A DNA stretch of 64,000 nucleotides from Planctomycetia bacterium (GCA_015075005.1 JABTVC010000001.1:744001-808000), one strand, 5' to 3'; numbered from the stretch's first letter, positions 1 through 10,566 are shown. Program-made: numbers and translations. Notes: generated by a model not told the origin, from the sequence alone.

Positions 1-2089
1 GTATTGAAGAACCCTATGCTGAATCCTTTCTCCCTGACGTTTTTTTTCAACAGCCACGCGTCTGATATTATCTTAAGTTCTGGCAGTAAAGACGGTATTG
101 TAGTAGTTGGGATCAGCTCAAATGTATAACCCTCTTTCTCAATCCGATTATAGTGGCGTAACCCCTTTCGCGTGATCCTTCAAGAGAAAAAGTTGTTAAG
201 GGAACAAGAGCCTCTTCTCCAAGTTTAAGCAAAGTTAGTCCAACGTCGATATAAATATGGAGATTCCTCCGAGCGACTTCGTATAAGACCGTCCAACCGT
301 CATGACGGTCGCACATCTCACGAAATTTCCAGATCAGTTCAGGCATTTCTTCTTCTGGGCCGACAGGGTCACCCAGTGCCACACAACTTCTACCATTAAT
401 TGCATACATGATAAATGCATTCCTGCGTTCGCTCAATAGGAATAATTTGTCCCCAAGCAGGGCAAAGTTGGCATACGTATTTTTTGAACTTTTCACTATG
501 GCGTGGACTATTTCCAAGTCAATCGCTCGTGGAAGCGATGGCTTCGAGAATACTGGACGCAGGAGTTTTAACACGGCAAAAAAAAGAGCCACGGTTACAA
601 CTCCCACAGTAGCGCGGAGAAATCGTGGTGCATCACCCGACAGGCTGAAATGCCACCATAATTCATTGGAATACGCAACATGTTTGTGACAGAAGAATCC
701 CAGCCAGATTGAGCAAAGCATAACAATAATGATAGTTGCGATCCAGCGAGCAGTAAACGGCTCATTTATAAGAGATGTCTTGCGATAAAAATGACGACGT
801 GAAGGCAGGAACGCACCTAACATGATCGCCAAAATAATTGCCTCCTCGTAATCAAAACCTTTGAGCAGAGAAAAGACAATTCCTGCAATAAGAAGAGCTA
901 TAGCAAAAGGATATGCGGCATTAAGTCTGCGTCGCAGACCCCATGATAACAAGAGAAGCAAAACGCCGACAAGACTTCCAAAAAAGTGGGAGATTTCCAT
1001 GACCGGTAGGGGGAGTAAATCTCTGAGCCACATCATACGAATATTTATTGCAGGGGTTGCTCCGGAAAACAGAAGAATAGCGCCACCAACAAGAGAAGTA
1101 ATGGAGAGTACAGTTGGTATAATCTCCGTCGCCCATTGTCCAAAGATACGGGCAAACAATCGGAATGTCTCTTTTTTCTGAAGGAGTTCATGGGCACCAA
1201 GCAACACTGTGGCGAAACATATAGGCAGCAAATAGTATATTCCACGGAAGACTAGAAGCGATCCAAGGATAGAAGAAGCCGGTAGAGTGGGCGAGAGGAA
1301 GATAATGAATACTGTTTCAATAATCCCAAGTCCGCCGGGAACCTGGCTTACTAACGTTGCTATCTGGGATAGAACAAAGATACCAAGAATCTTGGGGTAA
1401 GACAATGTTTTAATAGAGGGAAGCAGGACATAGAGTACGCTTCCGTTCAGTATCACATCAAGGCATGCAATTACTGTCGAAAAAAGAGAGAACTTTAGAG
1501 AGGGAATAGAAAACTCCCATCTGAAAATTTTTAGAGGTTTCTTTTTCAGGGCGCTAAATAACAAGTATCCTGTAATAAAAACAAGGAAGAGTATCCCAAG
1601 ATGCGGTTCTGACACAAGGCGAAGGTGAATCAATGCAGGAATTTCTAATGGTTCTAAAAGAAAAACTACTCCACCTATGGTGAAGATGCCCAGCCAATAG
1701 CTTAGACCACAGAAGGCGACCATTTTTGTGACATCGATTGCAGAAAGCCCCCATGCCGAGTATAACCGGTAGCGGATTGCAGCGTGCATGGGTGTCCCGA
1801 CGCTATTGCTGAAGGCATAACCAATGAAACCTGCGGTGGCAATCTTGCCGTACCCTAGCGGATGGTGTACATAGTGGAGTGCGACGGAGTCATATCCTAT
1901 CAGTACTAAATAACTAAGCACGGTAAGCAAAAGAGCGATGAGAAGGTGGTAAACCGGGATTGCTTTCAGTTGACGTGAGATATCGTGATAATGATATTCC
2001 TTTAGTTCATAATGAAGCGCATACAGTGCAGCGGCGAAGAGTAAGATGCCAAATATGGAGCCGAGACTATGGAGAAGTTTATTTTTCAT
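1..2089 (-). CDS. mprF: MprF-like phosphatidylglycerol lysyltransferase family protein, partial and frameshifted
   Basis: Predicted integral membrane protein with a long hydrophobic N-terminal part (LPG-synthase/flippase type) followed by the start of a soluble DUF2156 acyl-tRNA-transferase-like domain (ALGDPVGPEEE, then GLTLLKLGEEALV and FSLEGS, all typical of the family). The protein would use aminoacyl-tRNA to modify membrane lipid head groups; substrate cannot be told. The main frame stops at 113, but the next frame from about 165 down to 1 continues the domain (LRHYNRIEKEGYTFEL, then LPELKIISDAWL). One G missing from the run at 162-165 (read as C on the plus strand) restores it, so this is probably one gene that continues left of the window. 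I take ATG at 2089 rather than the TTG six bases upstream. No good ribosome site is visible. Confidence 0.75.
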
Positions 2090-2562
2090 ATGCAAATACG
2101 TAATTCAGGTACTAATTTACAATAGCGAGACAAACCACTTTTGAACTCAACTACTCTGTAAATGTAATATAAACTATCTGAAACGTGCAAATAGATTTGC
2201 ATTGCTTGCTAATCTGCAGTGGTTGCATACTTGAGGTCGAAATTAGTATTGTCATAATAACTCCTGAGCGAAACTCCCAGCCACGCTGGGGAGAATGGCA
2301 AAAGCTATGCTGGCTACGCTGGTGGTACTGACTTATTATTTTTAACGGGGTTAAACACATAAAAGCCTTATCGACAATAATGTGTCGATGTTTAGGCGCT
2401 AAGCGCCTATAAGGAGTACAGCCGTAAAAAATATTAAGACAGAGAAGACAAGGAAAATCAATGAGAAAATTGTGTAAGTGGATAATTATTGACTTTGATA
2501 ATTAAGATTGTAAAATTGAATTTCTATTTTTCTCGACTTAACAGATTGGAGGTGCGGACGAT
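2090..2562. other. Intergenic region with several inverted repeats
   Basis: No convincing gene lies between the MprF-like gene and fbp. It holds three short palindromes: CCCAGC-CAC-GCTGGG at 2276-2290, TCGACA...TGTCGA at 2371-2388, and TAGGCGCT-A-AGCGCCTA at 2393-2409. None is followed by a clear T-tract, so they are not obvious terminators. The region must contain the promoters of both divergent genes, but I cannot place a convincing -35/-10 pair. Confidence 0.5.
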
Positions 2563-3576
2563 ATGCAAAAAACTAAAGTGGTTACCATACAAAGGCATAT
2601 TGTTGAACAAGAGAGATTGATCCCGAAGGCCACAGGAGATTTTACCGGGCTCTTATGGGATTTAGCGCTTGCCGCAAAGACCATCTCACGGGAAGTGAAC
2701 AAGGCTGGTCTTGCTGATATATTAGGCCTTACCGGTGAAACAAATATTCACGGCGACATCGTGAAAAAGTTAGATGTTTACGCCAATGAAAAAATTTGTA
2801 AATCCATGGAACATGGTGGCCACCTGTGCATTATGGCATCTGAGGAAAACGAAGAGGTTATTTCCATACCTGACGAATTTCCCAAAGGCAAATATGTACT
2901 CATGTTCGATCCATTAGATGGTTCATCTAATATCGATGCTAATGTCAGCGTAGGTACCATATTTTCTGTTTATCGGAGAAAAACAACGGGAACAGAAGCT
3001 GCCGTTGAAGATTGCCTGAGAAGAGGAACAGAACAGGTTGCCGCAGGATATGTTGTCTATGGCTCAAGCACGATGATGGTCTATACAACAGGGCAGGGCG
3101 TACATGGTTTTACGCTGGATCCCAGTATTGGAGAGTTTTTGCTTTCACATGAAAACATTAAGATTCCTTCCAAAGGTAAAATCTATAGTATTAACGAGGG
3201 GAATGCCAACTCATGGGATGAAGGGACAAAGAAATACACTGCCTATCTCAAGGAAAACGATACATCTACAGGCAGGCCTTACGCGTTGAGATATATCGGA
3301 TCCTTAGTAGCAGATTTCCACAGAAACCTGCTTTACGGTGGCATATTCTTGTATCCGGCTGATTATAGAGACCCAAAAAAACCGAAGCCAAAATTACGGT
3401 TACTGTACGAGGCTGCCCCGCTGGCATTTATTGTTGAACAGGCTGGTGGTAGGGCATCCACAGGGAAGGAACGCATTATGGATATCCAGGCCACAGAACT
3501 CCATCAAAAGGTGTCGCTTGTCATTGGGAGCAAAGAAGATGTATTGACTTATGAGAAATTTTTTAGCCACACGTGA
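2563..3576 (+). CDS. fbp: Fructose-1,6-bisphosphatase class I
   Basis: Hydrolyses fructose 1,6-bisphosphate to fructose 6-phosphate in gluconeogenesis or the Calvin cycle, in the cytoplasm. At 337 residues it has normal class I length. The metal-binding acidic residues are visible: SEENEE around residues 93-98 and [10 protein letters not shown] from 116, followed by [10 protein letters not shown]. The C-terminal sugar-phosphate region [19 protein letters not shown] is also typical. The ATG is preceded by GGAGGTG at good spacing, which fixes the start. The subtilase gene follows 40 bases later on the same strand, possibly co-transcribed though functionally unrelated. Confidence 0.95.
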   Translation: MQKTKVVTIQRHIVEQERLIPKATGDFTGLLWDLALAAKTISREVNKAGLADILGLTGETNIHGDIVKKLDVYANEKICKSMEHGGHLCIMASEENEEVISIPDEFPKGKYVLMFDPLDGSSNIDANVSVGTIFSVYRRKTTGTEAAVEDCLRRGTEQVAAGYVVYGSSTMMVYTTGQGVHGFTLDPSIGEFLLSHENIKIPSKGKIYSINEGNANSWDEGTKKYTAYLKENDTSTGRPYALRYIGSLVADFHRNLLYGGIFLYPADYRDPKKPKPKLRLLYEAAPLAFIVEQAGGRASTGKERIMDIQATELHQKVSLVIGSKEDVLTYEKFFSHT

Positions 3577-3616
3577 AAGCGGTAATTCTTGCGGCTGCCA
3601 TTAAGGAAGGGTTTGA

Positions 3617-5575
3617 ATGGGAAGATGGCGTTTGATACAAAGAGCGGTTATTTTCGTAGCGATATCGTTTCTATTTTTTAATGTTGCTTTTTCTGCGATA
3701 AACGATTCCCCAATTTCACCTGAACTTCTTTTACAAGAAAAGAGTGAAACTGCCTGGGGCAACAGAATAGAAAAAAAGATTAGCGGCCAGTTGCGGTTAC
3801 ACATGCAATTAAGAACTAGCTATGTGAGTCATCCTACATCTGAGAGAGTACAAGCTATGCAAAAGATGGGTCTGAAGACTATAGCAACTGAGATGGACAG
3901 GCAGTTGATTTATATTCATGTAAAAAGAAAATTAAGCGCTTATCGGGTTAAATCGTTAAAGAAAACAGGGGTGGTTGTATATGAGGATTCATGGATACCA
4001 CCCTTAAAAAATCATCCTACGGGTTATGTGATGGCCAGCGTGCCTGTTAGCCGGTTGTATGACCTGGCAGCAAAAACCTATATTATCAAGCTTGAGACTG
4101 CAGAACGAGTATTGTTGCCAAAAAACGATGAGGCGTCAAAGAGTACCCATGCAGATGATGTCTGGAATGATTACGGATATGATGGCAGTGGTGTCAGAAT
4201 CGCGGTACTGGATTCTGGCTTAGACACAACGCATAAGGACATTCCTATACCCGTTGTAAGCAAGGATTACTCAGATTATCCCAATTTGGATAATACCATT
4301 GAAAATTTAGTAACGGAACATGGCACTCATGTATCGGGGAGTGCTGTGGGTCGTGGTATACAGTCGAACGGGAAATACAGAGGCATGGCATTTGGTGCTG
4401 ATTTAATTTTTTTAAAGGTTGGGGATGATAGTACTGGTGGCGCCTCAGAAGATGTCATTACGATGGCTATAAAAGATGCTGTGGATATATATAGTGCTGA
4501 TATTATAACGATGAGTTACGGTGGCTTTGCTGTTTATAACGATGGTTCTGAAGAAATATGCCAGGCAGCTGATTATGCATTTAGCAAAGGGGCATTGGTG
4601 TTTATGGCGGGAGGGAATGAGGCAGATGCTAAAACACATTATTCGGGAACGGTCGCCGCTCACAAGAAGACGAAGTTTATTCAGGTCAACGTGCAGGGGA
4701 CAGGAGCAATGCTTTATTTTTACCTCGATTGGTTTGACGGTAAGGGGATAAGTAATGATCTTCGTTTGAGTTTATATAATGCGAACAAGAGAAAGATATC
4801 CTCAAAGAAGATTACAAAGTATCGGGAAGGAGAAAGTACTAAGGGTACTGAGGCTGAATTGGTTTTCTACAATTCGTATGTCTCTGGACCTGCAACATAT
4901 TATTTGAAGGTAAAGAATAACTCCGTTAGCGATCAGTTTTTTCACATCTATTCTTTTGACTATACTACGACTTTTACAAAGGCAGATCCTAACTATACCG
5001 TTCTAACACCAGCGACAGCAGATAATGTTCTGGCTGTTGCATCGTATGTGACCAGGCCAATCTGGACCAACTATAAAGGATACACCTTCGGTTATATTAA
5101 GGATATAACTATTGGTGAAGTATCCTCTTTTAGCAGTCGTGGCCCAAGGATTGACGGTATTAAAAAACCTGACATTGCAGCACCGGGACAGGGAATAATT
5201 TCTGCAAGGGATAAGATTATTACTTGGCCAGGCGGATATGATGCCCTTGTAATTGACAACGATGGGATTAATAATGGTAATGGACCCGCGGATTATTTCT
5301 TACTTCAGGGAACAAGTATGGCTGCTCCTGTTGCGGCCGGGGCATCAGCACTGTTGATGCAGGCAAGCCCTTCATTAAAGGGAAAGCCAGGTATTGTAAG
5401 AGAAGCCTTATTGCAATCTGCAAGCAATGCAGGAGAACAATCAAATACGGATGGGTACGGTAAGATGGATGTGCTGGCTGCGTTGAATTTTCTAATAAGT
5501 ACAAAACCTCTTCCAATGTTTACACCAATAGTCACGCCGGCTCCAAATCTTACCCCTAGGCATGTTCGGTTCTGA
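3617..5575 (+). CDS. Exported S8 (subtilisin-like) serine protease
   Basis: Secreted or periplasmic peptidase of the S8 family, 652 residues. The N-terminus is a signal peptide (hydrophobic stretch about 8-26, likely cleavage after AFS-A). Residues 30-170 form a propeptide-like region. The catalytic triad is complete: Asp199 in AVLDSGLD, His235 in EHGTHVSGS and Ser567 in GTSMAAPVAAG; the oxyanion Asn334 is in MAGGNEAD. Between His and Ser is an inserted beta-rich stretch (about 355-450). The C-terminus ends with a proline-rich tail (about 630-650) that is short for an anchor. Substrate is unknown. Confidence 0.93.
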   Translation: MGRWRLIQRAVIFVAISFLFFNVAFSAINDSPISPELLLQEKSETAWGNRIEKKISGQLRLHMQLRTSYVSHPTSERVQAMQKMGLKTIATEMDRQLIYIHVKRKLSAYRVKSLKKTGVVVYEDSWIPPLKNHPTGYVMASVPVSRLYDLAAKTYIIKLETAERVLLPKNDEASKSTHADDVWNDYGYDGSGVRIAVLDSGLDTTHKDIPIPVVSKDYSDYPNLDNTIENLVTEHGTHVSGSAVGRGIQSNGKYRGMAFGADLIFLKVGDDSTGGASEDVITMAIKDAVDIYSADIITMSYGGFAVYNDGSEEICQAADYAFSKGALVFMAGGNEADAKTHYSGTVAAHKKTKFIQVNVQGTGAMLYFYLDWFDGKGISNDLRLSLYNANKRKISSKKITKYREGESTKGTEAELVFYNSYVSGPATYYLKVKNNSVSDQFFHIYSFDYTTTFTKADPNYTVLTPATADNVLAVASYVTRPIWTNYKGYTFGYIKDITIGEVSSFSSRGPRIDGIKKPDIAAPGQGIISARDKIITWPGGYDALVIDNDGINNGNGPADYFLLQGTSMAAPVAAGASALLMQASPSLKGKPGIVREALLQSASNAGEQSNTDGYGKMDVLAALNFLISTKPLPMFTPIVTPAPNLTPRHVRF

Positions 5576-5669
5576 TTTTATTAAGGACGAGGACAGATTT
5601 GTGTCATTGCCGTGCTTACAAGTTTAACAGAAATGCGTGATTAATAGGGGAAGAATTATTTCCGGGAGA

Positions 5670-6398
5670 TTAGAGAATTTTAAATTTTTCTCTGACCTCA
5701 TCTATTTTTCCACAGGCCATCTTTCCCTCAGGGCACCTTTCATTCACACAGCCAGGGCCTGCATCTCTGAATATCTGAGGGGATACTTGTTTTACCTGGC
5801 GGAGCATCTCTGTTGCCATGTCCCTTATCTCCCACTGTGCACGGTTACAGCAACGTACCCGGAAGAAGTGCAGAAGTTCCCGTGCGTTCATGGTTATAAT
5901 AATCTTTGTTTCCGCGGCATTGGGTAATAAAAAACGGGCATCCTCAAAGGTACCTTCACCATGATTTTCAAGTGCCTCTACAAGCTCGTCATACCATTTT
6001 TGAATGATATCCATCTTTTCAATAAACCACTGCTTTTTCCCTATTTCTTCAATATTTGGCGGAACAACAAAATTGAATCCTCCTCGCTTTTCACTCTGTT
6101 GTCCCACGTATCGCTGGCTTTGCTGGGAATAAGAGGCCAAGCGATGTCTTACTATTTGGTGAGAACAGGCACGGGAGATACCTTCTACACCAAAGGTAAA
6201 GGTAACGTGTTCAATAGGCGAGAGGTGTTGCATCTCGGTTAATTTTTCAATAAAGCTTGCCTGGTTCTTGGTTTCGATCTGTTTCTTCAGTTCATCAACA
6301 GAAGCGGGACTGTAGCATAACTTGGCCGCCTGAGCCACTATTTCCTCAGGGTTAGGCGTGTATCTCAATAGTAGTACCTTCAATTTGGATGCTGGCAT
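5670..6398 (-). CDS. thyX: FAD-dependent thymidylate synthase ThyX
   Basis: Makes dTMP from dUMP using methylenetetrahydrofolate, FAD and NADPH; the flavin-dependent alternative to ThyA. The signature RHRxxSxNxxSxR appears as RHRLASYSQQSQR at residues 84-96, with the usual Asn replaced by Ser. The C-terminal RELLHFFRVRCCNRAQWEIR is the conserved dUMP/FAD-binding helix region. At 242 residues the length is normal. It lies 56 bases downstream of cobO on the same strand, so the two may share a transcript. Confidence 0.95.
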   Translation of the reverse strand: MPASKLKVLLLRYTPNPEEIVAQAAKLCYSPASVDELKKQIETKNQASFIEKLTEMQHLSPIEHVTFTFGVEGISRACSHQIVRHRLASYSQQSQRYVGQQSEKRGGFNFVVPPNIEEIGKKQWFIEKMDIIQKWYDELVEALENHGEGTFEDARFLLPNAAETKIIITMNARELLHFFRVRCCNRAQWEIRDMATEMLRQVKQVSPQIFRDAGPGCVNERCPEGKMACGKIDEVREKFKIL

Positions 6399-6454
6399 AA
6401 ATTATTAGTTTGGGAATTTTAATGTAGGGATACGGTACACCATGTCACGATGGG

Positions 6455-6982
6455 CTAAAATTCAATGCCCTTTCGGGCATTGATTCCACTTTTGTAATGA
6501 TGTTTGATCTCACGCATTTCAGTGACCATATCTGCCATTTCAATGATCTTGTCGTGGGCATTACGTCCGGTAAGAATTACGGTGAGCCTTTTGGGCCGTT
6601 CTTTTAATACTGAAATTACCTCCTCAACAGTTAGGAGTCCGTGGTAGATCATATTATTGATTTCATCAAGTATGATGATATCGTATACATCAGAGAAAAT
6701 TTCATGTTTTGTATAATCCCAGGATAATCGGGCGTTTTCAATGGTTGCCTCAGCATGTTTCTCTTTCCTCGTTTTGATAAATCCCTGCCCTAGCTGAGTG
6801 ATTTTAAAATCAGGTTCAAGCCGTTGTATTGCAGAGAGTTCCCCCGTATGCCATGGCCCTTTGAAAAACTGGAGCATAAGCACCTTCATGCCATGCCCTA
6901 CTGCCCTAAGGCCAAGGCCTAATGCGGCTGTGGTCTTGCCCTTTCCGTCGCCCGTGTTTACCAGGAGCAATCCATCTCCCAT
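6455..6982 (-). CDS. cobO: Corrinoid (cob(I)alamin) adenosyltransferase, CobA/CobO type
   Basis: Transfers the 5'-deoxyadenosyl group of ATP to cob(I)alamin or corrinoid precursors to make adenosylcobalamin. At 175 residues it has family length. The P-loop GDGKGKTTAA is at residues 11-20, followed by VLMLQFFKG; the Walker-B-like DIIILDEINNMI and LTGRNAHDKIIEMAD, with C-terminal GINARKGIEF, are diagnostic of the CobA/CobO/BtuR family. The upstream gap of about 215 bases to the divergent antiporter operon shows no cobalamin riboswitch that I can recognise. CbiM at 57914 is a second cobalamin-related function in the window. Confidence 0.93.
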   Translation of the reverse strand: MGDGLLLVNTGDGKGKTTAALGLGLRAVGHGMKVLMLQFFKGPWHTGELSAIQRLEPDFKITQLGQGFIKTRKEKHAEATIENARLSWDYTKHEIFSDVYDIIILDEINNMIYHGLLTVEEVISVLKERPKRLTVILTGRNAHDKIIEMADMVTEMREIKHHYKSGINARKGIEF

Positions 6983-7093
6983 AGCGTTCTCCTTTTTGAA
7001 TTTATCTGTGAAGGATAAGAAAAGATTATATTAATCAACAATGAAAGTCAAGAATATTGGCGGAAGTTGATGTATGGCAAATCCTAAAATAAA

Positions 7094-7122
7094 TTGACAA
7101 CTGATTATAGAATGCGTAATAT
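7094..7122 (+). promoter_or_regulatory. Predicted sigma-70 promoter of the antiporter operon
   Basis: A perfect -35 hexamer TTGACA at 7094-7099 is followed after 17 bases by TAATAT at 7117-7122, which matches 4 of 6 positions of the -10 consensus. It lies about 75 bases before the chosen start of the RCK-C gene. Prediction by pattern only. Confidence 0.55.
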
Positions 7123-7197
7123 CAATTAATTTCGCGGATTGTTGCGGATGTTTTGTGTTTGTAAAAAGTGGTATTTGTCAAAAGAAAGGAGTTGGAT

Positions 7198-7707
7198 ATG
7201 TCAGAAATCAAGGAATGTGACTTGCCTGGCATCGGTAAAAAATTTACCTTAGAATTGGATTCAAATGATACATTGGTTGTAGTAATTCATTCCTCGGGAG
7301 AAAGGGAGGTGTTTAAATTTGTCAAAAATGATGATGAGCCTACCTCTGTAACTACCCTTACCGATAAGGAATCTCGTCAAATTGGCGCTATACTTTCCGG
7401 AACATACTTCAAGCCTGTTATTGAGGAAGAACAGAAACTGGCGATGAAAAATGTGACGATGGAATGGATAAAGATTGAATTTAATTCAATGTTAGCCAAT
7501 AAAACGATTGAAGAATTAGATATCCGGAAAAAGACGGGTGTAACTATCACCACAATTATCAGGGGTGAGACAGTGATACCAAATCCTCCTTCCACGGAAA
7601 TTATTAGACCACAAGATACGGTTATTATTGTAGGAAGTAATGAACAGGTCGAAAATTTTATATCTACGTATGAAATCAAGCACATGATAAAAAATGATTG
7701 TCAATGA
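7198..7707 (+). CDS. TrkA-C domain regulatory subunit of a cation/proton antiporter (KhtT-like)
   Basis: Cytoplasmic protein of 169 residues, resembling KhtT/YhaT, the regulatory partner of the K+/H+ antiporter KhtU in Bacillus. The C-terminal half is an RCK_C (TrkA-C) domain: IEELDIRKKTGVTITTIIRG, then IIRPQDTVIIVGSNEQVENF. The N-terminal half has the short beta-rich region found in KhtT homologues. I start at 7198 (MSEIKE) because an AAGGAG lies just upstream; an in-frame ATG 30 bases earlier has no such site. The stop overlaps the antiporter start by 14 bases, which supports translational coupling and a two-subunit transporter. Confidence 0.82.
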   Translation: MSEIKECDLPGIGKKFTLELDSNDTLVVVIHSSGEREVFKFVKNDDEPTSVTTLTDKESRQIGAILSGTYFKPVIEEEQKLAMKNVTMEWIKIEFNSMLANKTIEELDIRKKTGVTITTIIRGETVIPNPPSTEIIRPQDTVIIVGSNEQVENFISTYEIKHMIKNDCQ

Positions 7708-8860
7708 AAGCATAGTATCATTAGGTATTTCCCTTCTCGCCCTGTTTTTTGCTGGTTTTTTGGCTACAAAGATCAATCAATCCCTTACAGCCGTATTCAT
7801 CGTGGTAGGTATGATCCTCCAGAATTTTTTCCCCGTTACGATTATCACGGAATTTATCGCTACATTAGGTATTATTTTTATGTTGTTTATGTTTGGTTTG
7901 GAATTTTCGCTTGGGAGTCTGTTTAATAACAAGAAAAAAATATTCTATACGGGGACTTGCGATCTGCTCTTTAACTTTCCTCTTGGACTTTTTTTAGGGT
8001 GGTTATTAGGGTATGATTTAATGGAGACGCTTTTACTTGCGGGAATTATTTATGTGACTAGTTCCGTTATTGTGGCTAAATCGATCATTGACTTGAAACG
8101 TTCGGCAAACTCAGAAACAGGATATCTTCTTAATGTCCTGATATTTGAAGATATGTTTATTGCTACATTCCTTGCGTTTATTGTCGGGATCATTAATTAT
8201 GGTCACATAGACGCAAAGGGCACCTTCTTTGTTATGGTGAAAACCACCGCCTTTTTTCTGTTCTTTGTAATACTCTCAAAGGCATCAAAAAAATTAAAAT
8301 TTATTGATAAGCTTATTGATATTGAACATACGGAATTATTTGTAATCCTGATTCTTTCAATTATCGTACTATCTGCAGGCGCTGCTGCTCAAATAGGGCT
8401 TTCTGAAGCAATCGGGGCATTCCTTGCCGGACTCTTATTGTCAGAGACAAGGCAACGACATCGAATCGCAGAGGCAATAAAACCATTTCAGCAGTTCTCT
8501 ACGGCAATTTTTTTTGTCGCTTTTGGAATGTCGATTGATTATAAACATGTGATAAGCCTTATACCCATGGGAATATTTATCTTTATCATAACTTCTTTCA
8601 GCAAGGCCTTTGGGGGTTATTTCATTGGCAAAAGATATGCCTTGAGTAAACGGGCCAGTTTAAGGCTTGGGTTTAGTCTCATTCCAAGGGGTGAATTTTC
8701 AATTATCCTGGCTGGGGTTATTTCTATGAACCCCCATGTGCCGTATCCCCTCAAGGCCCTTACCGGAATATACGTATTGCTCTGTGCTGTTCTCGGCAGT
8801 ATAATTATGAAGGAGTCGGATCTGTTTACAAAATGGTTTATTGAAAAGAAAGACACGTGA
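7694..8860 (+). CDS. Cation/proton antiporter, CPA2 (KefB/KhtU) family membrane subunit
   Basis: Integral membrane antiporter of 388 residues with about 11-12 hydrophobic segments, resembling the Kef-type K+/H+ exchangers but without a fused RCK domain. Family-like features are LFMFGLEFSLGSL, TSSVIVAKSIID, LNVLIFEDMFIATFLAF (the ion-site region with acidic residues), GLSEAIGAFLAGLLLSET and LGFSLIPRGEFSIILAG. The regulatory domain is supplied by the overlapping upstream gene. It probably exports K+ or Na+ in exchange for protons; the ion cannot be told from sequence. Confidence 0.87.
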   Translation: MIVNESIVSLGISLLALFFAGFLATKINQSLTAVFIVVGMILQNFFPVTIITEFIATLGIIFMLFMFGLEFSLGSLFNNKKKIFYTGTCDLLFNFPLGLFLGWLLGYDLMETLLLAGIIYVTSSVIVAKSIIDLKRSANSETGYLLNVLIFEDMFIATFLAFIVGIINYGHIDAKGTFFVMVKTTAFFLFFVILSKASKKLKFIDKLIDIEHTELFVILILSIIVLSAGAAAQIGLSEAIGAFLAGLLLSETRQRHRIAEAIKPFQQFSTAIFFVAFGMSIDYKHVISLIPMGIFIFIITSFSKAFGGYFIGKRYALSKRASLRLGFSLIPRGEFSIILAGVISMNPHVPYPLKALTGIYVLLCAVLGSIIMKESDLFTKWFIEKKDT

Positions 8861-8929
8861 GTAGCTGCACTGCTCTGGATTAAAGTATATAAACATGAAG
8901 GGGGAAAAATATCCTGAATGTTGTAAGAC

Positions 8930-9952
8930 TTACCAGAGGGCATTCTTAGCTATTTTGCGTCTTAAAGACGTGAATAGTTCTCTTGCCATAAGCCATTTGT
9001 CTTCAAGTGCCCACAGAGTAAAAGGGAGCACACACCCGCATCGCAGGCAATCTGCCTGCGGACCCATCATGCATGGTTTTTTCAGTTGACCCTGCGGGTC
9101 AAGACAGAAGGACACTTCCTTAAAGATACAGTTTCTCGTGATCTCTTTGCATTTGTCAGACTTCATGAGTTTAAAGACAAGTCTGGGTACGCCTATAAAA
9201 TCGCCATATTTTTCATCTTTGAGTCTGAGAAGTTCATCCAGTATTTCATCACGTAATTTCCATCCCGGCCAGAGGTCGTCGTTTTTTAGTCCTTTTATGG
9301 GAGTATATATTTGAAATAAGCACCCCTTAACGCCAACGTCTTTCCATTCCTCAATAAAAGACTCGATATCCTGATAATTCATCTTATTAATGACCATCGA
9401 TACATGGACCTTGAGTTCCGGTCTGTTTGCGTGTTTTTTTATTTTATCATGACAGCCCTTTCCCCGAATGGCGTCGTGCATATCCTTCTTACCATCCACC
9501 GATATATAGAAATTCACATCAGGCCAGTTTGGCAATTCGATCGTACCGTTCGTAGCCACCAGGTTCGACTTGAAATATTTCATTCCACGTTCTATTAAGT
9601 CTTTTCTCAGGAGCGGTTCGCCACCAATCCAGGAGCATTGATAGAATGGGAAATCGGCTTCTTTTAAACTTTCGAGTTTTTCAATCCACTCGTCATCGGT
9701 GAGTTCGGGCTTTTCTTCATAGTCGTGTGCATAGAAGTAGCAATGTTTGCAGCGCAGGTTACAACGATTCGTAATGTCAATCGCACCAATGGCGCCTTTC
9801 GGCTTGCCAACGAGATCAAATTTGGCCAGATCGTATAGTTTAAAGAAAAACTTTGTCTTCTCCTTACCTATCTTTTGGGACGAATAATCAAATACTTTAT
9901 CCCGAAACGTCCGTTTTGGTCCTATGTGTTTGTTTTGAGAAGTGTTAATCAT
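8930..9952 (-). CDS. Radical SAM protein with a cysteine-rich C-terminus
   Basis: Radical S-adenosylmethionine enzyme, 340 residues. The [4Fe-4S] motif CNLRCKHC covers Cys64, Cys68 and Cys71 (CxxxCxxC), followed by an aromatic residue as usual. WIGGEPLL resembles the SAM-binding GGEP motif. The last 70 residues hold seven further cysteines (DKCKEITRNC, FCLDPQG, PCMMG, DCLRCGC), suggesting one or two auxiliary iron-sulfur clusters of the SPASM/twitch kind. Its ATG overlaps the stop of the preceding exported protein gene by four bases, so they are translated together. Substrate is unknown; the neighbours suggest maturation of an exported protein, but that is only inference. Confidence 0.85.
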   Translation of the reverse strand: MINTSQNKHIGPKRTFRDKVFDYSSQKIGKEKTKFFFKLYDLAKFDLVGKPKGAIGAIDITNRCNLRCKHCYFYAHDYEEKPELTDDEWIEKLESLKEADFPFYQCSWIGGEPLLRKDLIERGMKYFKSNLVATNGTIELPNWPDVNFYISVDGKKDMHDAIRGKGCHDKIKKHANRPELKVHVSMVINKMNYQDIESFIEEWKDVGVKGCLFQIYTPIKGLKNDDLWPGWKLRDEILDELLRLKDEKYGDFIGVPRLVFKLMKSDKCKEITRNCIFKEVSFCLDPQGQLKKPCMMGPQADCLRCGCVLPFTLWALEDKWLMARELFTSLRRKIAKNALW

Positions 9953-10515
9953 TTTACATCAGAAAAATCGATTTTATATTTTTCTTCACTTTTTTTGATT
10001 TTAACAAGAATCAATGTGTTTGCCCTGGCATTAATTTTATCGTATCGGAAAGTGCCAACGATACCTTGTCTTTTGTCCTTGTATTTCATTCCAAACTCTG
10101 TCTTTTGTGGCAGGATAGTGTTCGTTCCTTGCTTTAATATAATTTCAACATCTTCTGTGGTTTGAATACTTTCGTCAGAAATAGACACAACGACCTTAAA
10201 AGTCGTTGATTCAGTAATTTCTTTTATATCCTCGGGTGTGATGACCTTCTCCTGCAAGGTCTTCATGGCAGAAACAACGGTAATTTCAATATATTTACTC
10301 ATAATTAGCCCACCCCCTCCTTTTGGATATTCGCCAAAGCAGGCCGATTTTACGATAGGGCTTTCAAAAATCTCTTTCCCCTTGTATTTTGCACCATAGT
10401 TATTTGCCTCTTTTATTTGTTCTTGTGTTAGTTGAATGTCGAACGCATGAGACAGTGCAGGTGTTCCAAATATAGTAGCAAATATTATTCTCAGCCACCA
10501 TTTATTAAATTTCAT
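9949..10515 (-). CDS. Exported protein of unknown function, paralogue B
   Basis: Protein of 188 residues with a cleavable signal peptide (hydrophobic core about 8-22, cleavage likely at SHA-F). The mature part starts FDIQLTQEQIKEA, and the conserved block CFGEYPKGGGGLIM follows. I do not recognise a family. It is clearly a paralogue of the next gene upstream (10567-11130), with the first 80 mature residues most conserved. The start at 10515 is chosen because GGAGGAG lies seven bases upstream; an in-frame ATG eight codons earlier lacks this. Overlap with the radical SAM gene implies a shared job, possibly as its substrate or as a partner in the periplasm. Confidence 0.8.
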   Translation of the reverse strand: MKFNKWWLRIIFATIFGTPALSHAFDIQLTQEQIKEANNYGAKYKGKEIFESPIVKSACFGEYPKGGGGLIMSKYIEITVVSAMKTLQEKVITPEDIKEITESTTFKVVVSISDESIQTTEDVEIILKQGTNTILPQKTEFGMKYKDKRQGIVGTFRYDKINARANTLILVKIKKSEEKYKIDFSDVK

Positions 10516-10566
10516 ATGACAACTCCTCCGCATAAACAATATGTATAAATTTTTAAAGCGTTATAA

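Noticed and set aside
7035-7093. Cobalamin riboswitch upstream of cobO
   Set aside because: No B12-box-like conserved sequence or structure could be recognised; the same holds for the cbiM leader at 57729-57913.
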